A DNA stretch of 64,000 bases. It comes from Aedes albopictus. Taxonomy: Eukaryota > Arthropoda > Insecta > Diptera > Culicidae. Under the pieces are notes generated by a model. It was not told the DNA's origin, ran no database searches, and saw only the letters and a list, made by a program, of their open reading frames with translations. Within the stretch, counting starts at the first letter, position 1, and every line of letters begins with the position of its first letter. The DNA lies in contig NC_085137.1 in assembly GCF_035046485.1 (NCBI RefSeq), positions 133,118,703 to 133,182,702 on the forward strand. The letters are read 5' to 3'. Below, in pieces: positions 63,948 through 64,000 of the stretch. Position numbers and translations under genes: made by a program.

Positions 63948-64000
63948 CGGTAGGTATCCTAGAAGATTTCCTAGAGGAATTCCTGAAGGAACTCTTGGAG
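63948..64000 (+). repeat. Degenerate ~12-bp tandem array, block 4 (runs off window)
   Basis: TTCCTAGAGGAATTCCTGAA and GGAACTCTTGGAG continue the array to the window edge. Confidence 0.75.

Overview
The window looks like nuclear DNA of a culicine mosquito, most likely Aedes (inferred; no database was searched). It is AT-rich and intron-containing, with one conserved insect gene, a 500-base assembly gap (N at 54001-54500) and very dense transposable elements: RTE-type LINEs, copia, BEL/Pao and Ty3/gypsy retrotransposons, and many small inverted-repeat elements.

The only recognised cellular protein-coding gene is importin beta-1 (Drosophila Ketel orthologue) on the minus strand. It has four coding exons between 19552 and 11718, encodes about 879 residues, and has a 5 kb first intron full of foldback repeats.

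Layout. 104-6008: a foldback (FB-like) element with long terminal inverted repeats made of short tandem units and a 9-bp target duplication, split by an RTE LINE (1585-4815). 6186-9650: a decayed minus-strand copia element interrupted by two MITEs. 9810-10480: a non-LTR reverse transcriptase fragment abutting a near-perfect 240-bp hairpin. 10750-20000: importin beta-1. 20000-22440: intergenic DNA with small repeats. 22445-27426: a Ty3/gypsy element with identical-looking LTRs and a 1451-residue ORF. 27445 to about 44232: a minus-strand BEL/Pao element, split by copia A (29745-39856), which is itself split by a 926-bp inverted-repeat element (32724-33649) and by the intact copia B (34418-39011). 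44233-45600: nested MITEs at the outer BEL LTR. 46877-51755: the intact minus-strand copia C. 51760-56563: further inverted-repeat elements, one carrying what looks like a captured gene fragment. 56570-62830 and 63950-64000: a degenerate array with a period near 12 bp, interrupted by other elements. 62830-63930: a decayed RTE-type LINE on the minus strand.

The nested LTR elements give a relative order of insertion: BEL first, then copia A and gypsy, then the 926-bp element and copia B inside copia A. LTR divergence read by eye (several differences in BEL, two in copia A, one in copia B, none seen in gypsy or copia C) agrees with that order. Target-site duplications could be read for FB (9 bp), RTE (12 bp), gypsy, copia A, B and C (5 bp each) and a hAT-like MITE (8 bp). 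The most unusual items are the FB element with its nested palindromes, the gypsy element lacking its protease aspartate, the PHD finger in the BEL gag, the gene fragment inside a TA-target element, and convergent tRNA-like sequences inside the 926-bp element.
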